The notes under the pieces: generated by a model
Told to the model about the DNA's origin: nothing
Databases searched by the model: none
What the model saw: the letters and a program-made list of their open reading frames with translations, nothing else
NCBI RefSeq assembly: GCF_041245805.1
Contig: NZ_CP162490.1
Location: 4,689,001 to 4,753,000 of the forward strand
From: Xanthomonas sp. DAR 34887
Lineage (GTDB): Bacteria; Pseudomonadota; Gammaproteobacteria; Xanthomonadales; Xanthomonadaceae
DNA length: 64,000 bases
Direction: 5' to 3'
Part shown: piece by piece, positions 63,095-64,000 of the stretch
Layout: each line of letters opens with the position of its first letter
Numbering within the stretch: position 1 is the stretch's first letter
Translations under genes and position numbers: made by a program

Positions 63095-64000
63095 TTGAGC
63101 GCGACGCCCGACGCAGCGGAGACCACCCAGGTAGTCGGCGGCCTCAGCCGCCGCACCCAGATCCTGCGCCTGCTGCTGCGCTACCGCAGCTCCGGGGTGT
63201 TCTCCGGCATGGACATGGAAGCCGCCGACGGCGTGCACGAATTGCCGCCGGAAGGCACGCCCGAGCAGTTCGTCACCGACCTGGAAGCGCTGGGCCCGAC
63301 CTTCGTCAAGCTCGGGCAGATGCTGTCCACGCGTCCGGACGTGGTGCCGCCGGAGTTCGCCACCGCGCTGGAGCGGATGCAGGAAAACACCGCGCCGATT
63401 CCGGTGGAACGCATCCGCGAGATCGTCGAGGCCGAACTCGGCGTGGCGGTCAACAAGGCCTTCTCCGCATTCGACGACACCCCCCTGGGCACCGCCTCGC
63501 TGGCGCAGGTGCATCGCGCCGCGCTGCGCGACGGCACGCCGGTGGCGATCAAGGTGCAGAAGCCGGAGGTGGCCGCGCAGGTGCGCTCGGACCTGGAGGT
63601 GCTGAAGAGTTTCGCCAGCGCCGCCGACAAACTGACCGGGCTGGGCCGGCGCATCCGCTTCGCCGACTGGCTGGCCGAGTTCGGCAAGGCGCTGCTGGCC
63701 GAGCTGAACTACGAAGCCGAGGCGGAGAACCTGGCGCGTTTCGGCGATCACCTCAAGCCGTTCCCGCAACTGTGGGTGCCGCAGCCGATCTGGGACCTGA
63801 GCAGCCGCAAGGTGCTGACCATGCAGCTGGCCGAAGGCGTGCGCGTGGACAAGATCTCCGGGCTGCGCCGCACCGAACAGCCGATGGACGACCTGGCCGC
63901 GGCGCTGGTGCGCGGCTATCTGGACCAGATGTTCGTGCACGGCGAGATCCATGCCGATCCGCATCCGGGCAACCTGCGCGTGCTCGGCGACGGGCGCCTG
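63095..64000 (+). CDS. UbiB/ABC1-family atypical kinase (partial, cut by window end)
   Basis: The first 302 residues of an ABC1/UbiB protein start at a TTG at 63095 with GGAG eight bases upstream and continue past the window. Visible are the KxGQ motif (VKLGQMLSTRPDVVPPEF), the A-x-x-x-Q-V segment ASLAQVHRA, AIKVQKP, LNYEAEAENL and HGEIHADPHPGNLRV, the catalytic/DPHPGN motif. Such proteins support ubiquinone synthesis or lipid transport and are atypical kinases. A C-terminal membrane segment would lie beyond the edge. It is divergent from the XAC2610-like gene, with 203 bases between starts and no supported feature. Confidence 0.92.
   Translation, partial: MSATPDAAETTQVVGGLSRRTQILRLLLRYRSSGVFSGMDMEAADGVHELPPEGTPEQFVTDLEALGPTFVKLGQMLSTRPDVVPPEFATALERMQENTAPIPVERIREIVEAELGVAVNKAFSAFDDTPLGTASLAQVHRAALRDGTPVAIKVQKPEVAAQVRSDLEVLKSFASAADKLTGLGRRIRFADWLAEFGKALLAELNYEAEAENLARFGDHLKPFPQLWVPQPIWDLSSRKVLTMQLAEGVRVDKISGLRRTEQPMDDLAAALVRGYLDQMFVHGEIHADPHPGNLRVLGDGRL

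Overview
The window is a high-GC, gene-dense chromosomal segment from a gammaproteobacterium of the family Xanthomonadaceae, most likely Xanthomonas or a close relative. The evidence is the Clp regulator (the Xanthomonas CRP paralogue), a trpE-x-x-trpG-x-trpD-trpC operon with foreign genes inside it, a type IV secretion effector with a glutamine-rich tail of the XVIPCD kind, a heme tryptophan 2,3-dioxygenase, and many REP palindromes (cores TGTAGGAGCGGCT and TCAGCCGCGAC). I see no rRNA, tRNA, insertion sequence, prophage or CRISPR array. The species cannot be named from this text.

Layout. 1-4.8 kb: a small membrane protein; the guanidinium exporter sugE behind a two-hairpin guanidine-II-type riboswitch that overlaps a terminator; speD; divergent clp; a TSUP permease; a secreted GH5 cellulase. 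4.8-12.5 kb (minus strand): the tryptophan operon trpE, threonine-aldolase-like gene, SIMPL protein, trpG, flavin reductase, trpD, trpC, HAD phosphatase, led by a good promoter and a Trp-codon cluster. 12.5-16.4 kb: yegS-type lipid kinase, a candidate GGA-rich small RNA, GNAT acetyltransferase, rpe, DnaJ-domain protein, purC. 16.5-19.1 kb: an apparent antibacterial effector (NlpC/P60-like plus peptidoglycan-binding domain) and its lipoprotein immunity partner. 19.1-23.2 kb: an ECF sigma factor operon (sigma, small membrane protein, ferredoxin, MFS transporter), an Mpo1-like protein and an SDR-like protein.

23.4-29.3 kb: the six-gene Mrp Na+/H+ antiporter operon (mrpA with fused B, then C, D, E, F, G), followed by a CaCA exchanger. 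30.8-39.0 kb: lipoproteins, homogentisate dioxygenase and 4-hydroxyphenylpyruvate dioxygenase with a divergent MarR regulator and a visible promoter/operator, a thioredoxin-like lipoprotein, a POT peptide transporter and tryptophan 2,3-dioxygenase. This block takes up peptides and degrades aromatic amino acids. 39.2-42.8 kb: a large secreted ExeM-like nuclease. 43.8-47.7 kb: a 2-oxoacid dehydrogenase cluster (E1 alpha, E1 beta, an SH3-like protein, E2) with a REP palindrome inside the E2 coding sequence. 47.8-50.7 kb: a secreted protein and an M4 metalloprotease.

51.4-64 kb: DEAD-box helicase (RhlE type), DUF6172 protein, SDR oxidoreductase, NAD(P)H-binding protein, PfkB sugar kinase, GGDEF diguanylate cyclase, DUF808 membrane protein, fused dihydroxyacetone kinase, a secreted XAC2610-like protein, and the start of a UbiB/ABC1 kinase cut off by the window edge. 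The secreted cellulase, nuclease and protease, together with Clp and a diguanylate cyclase, fit a plant-associated lifestyle.
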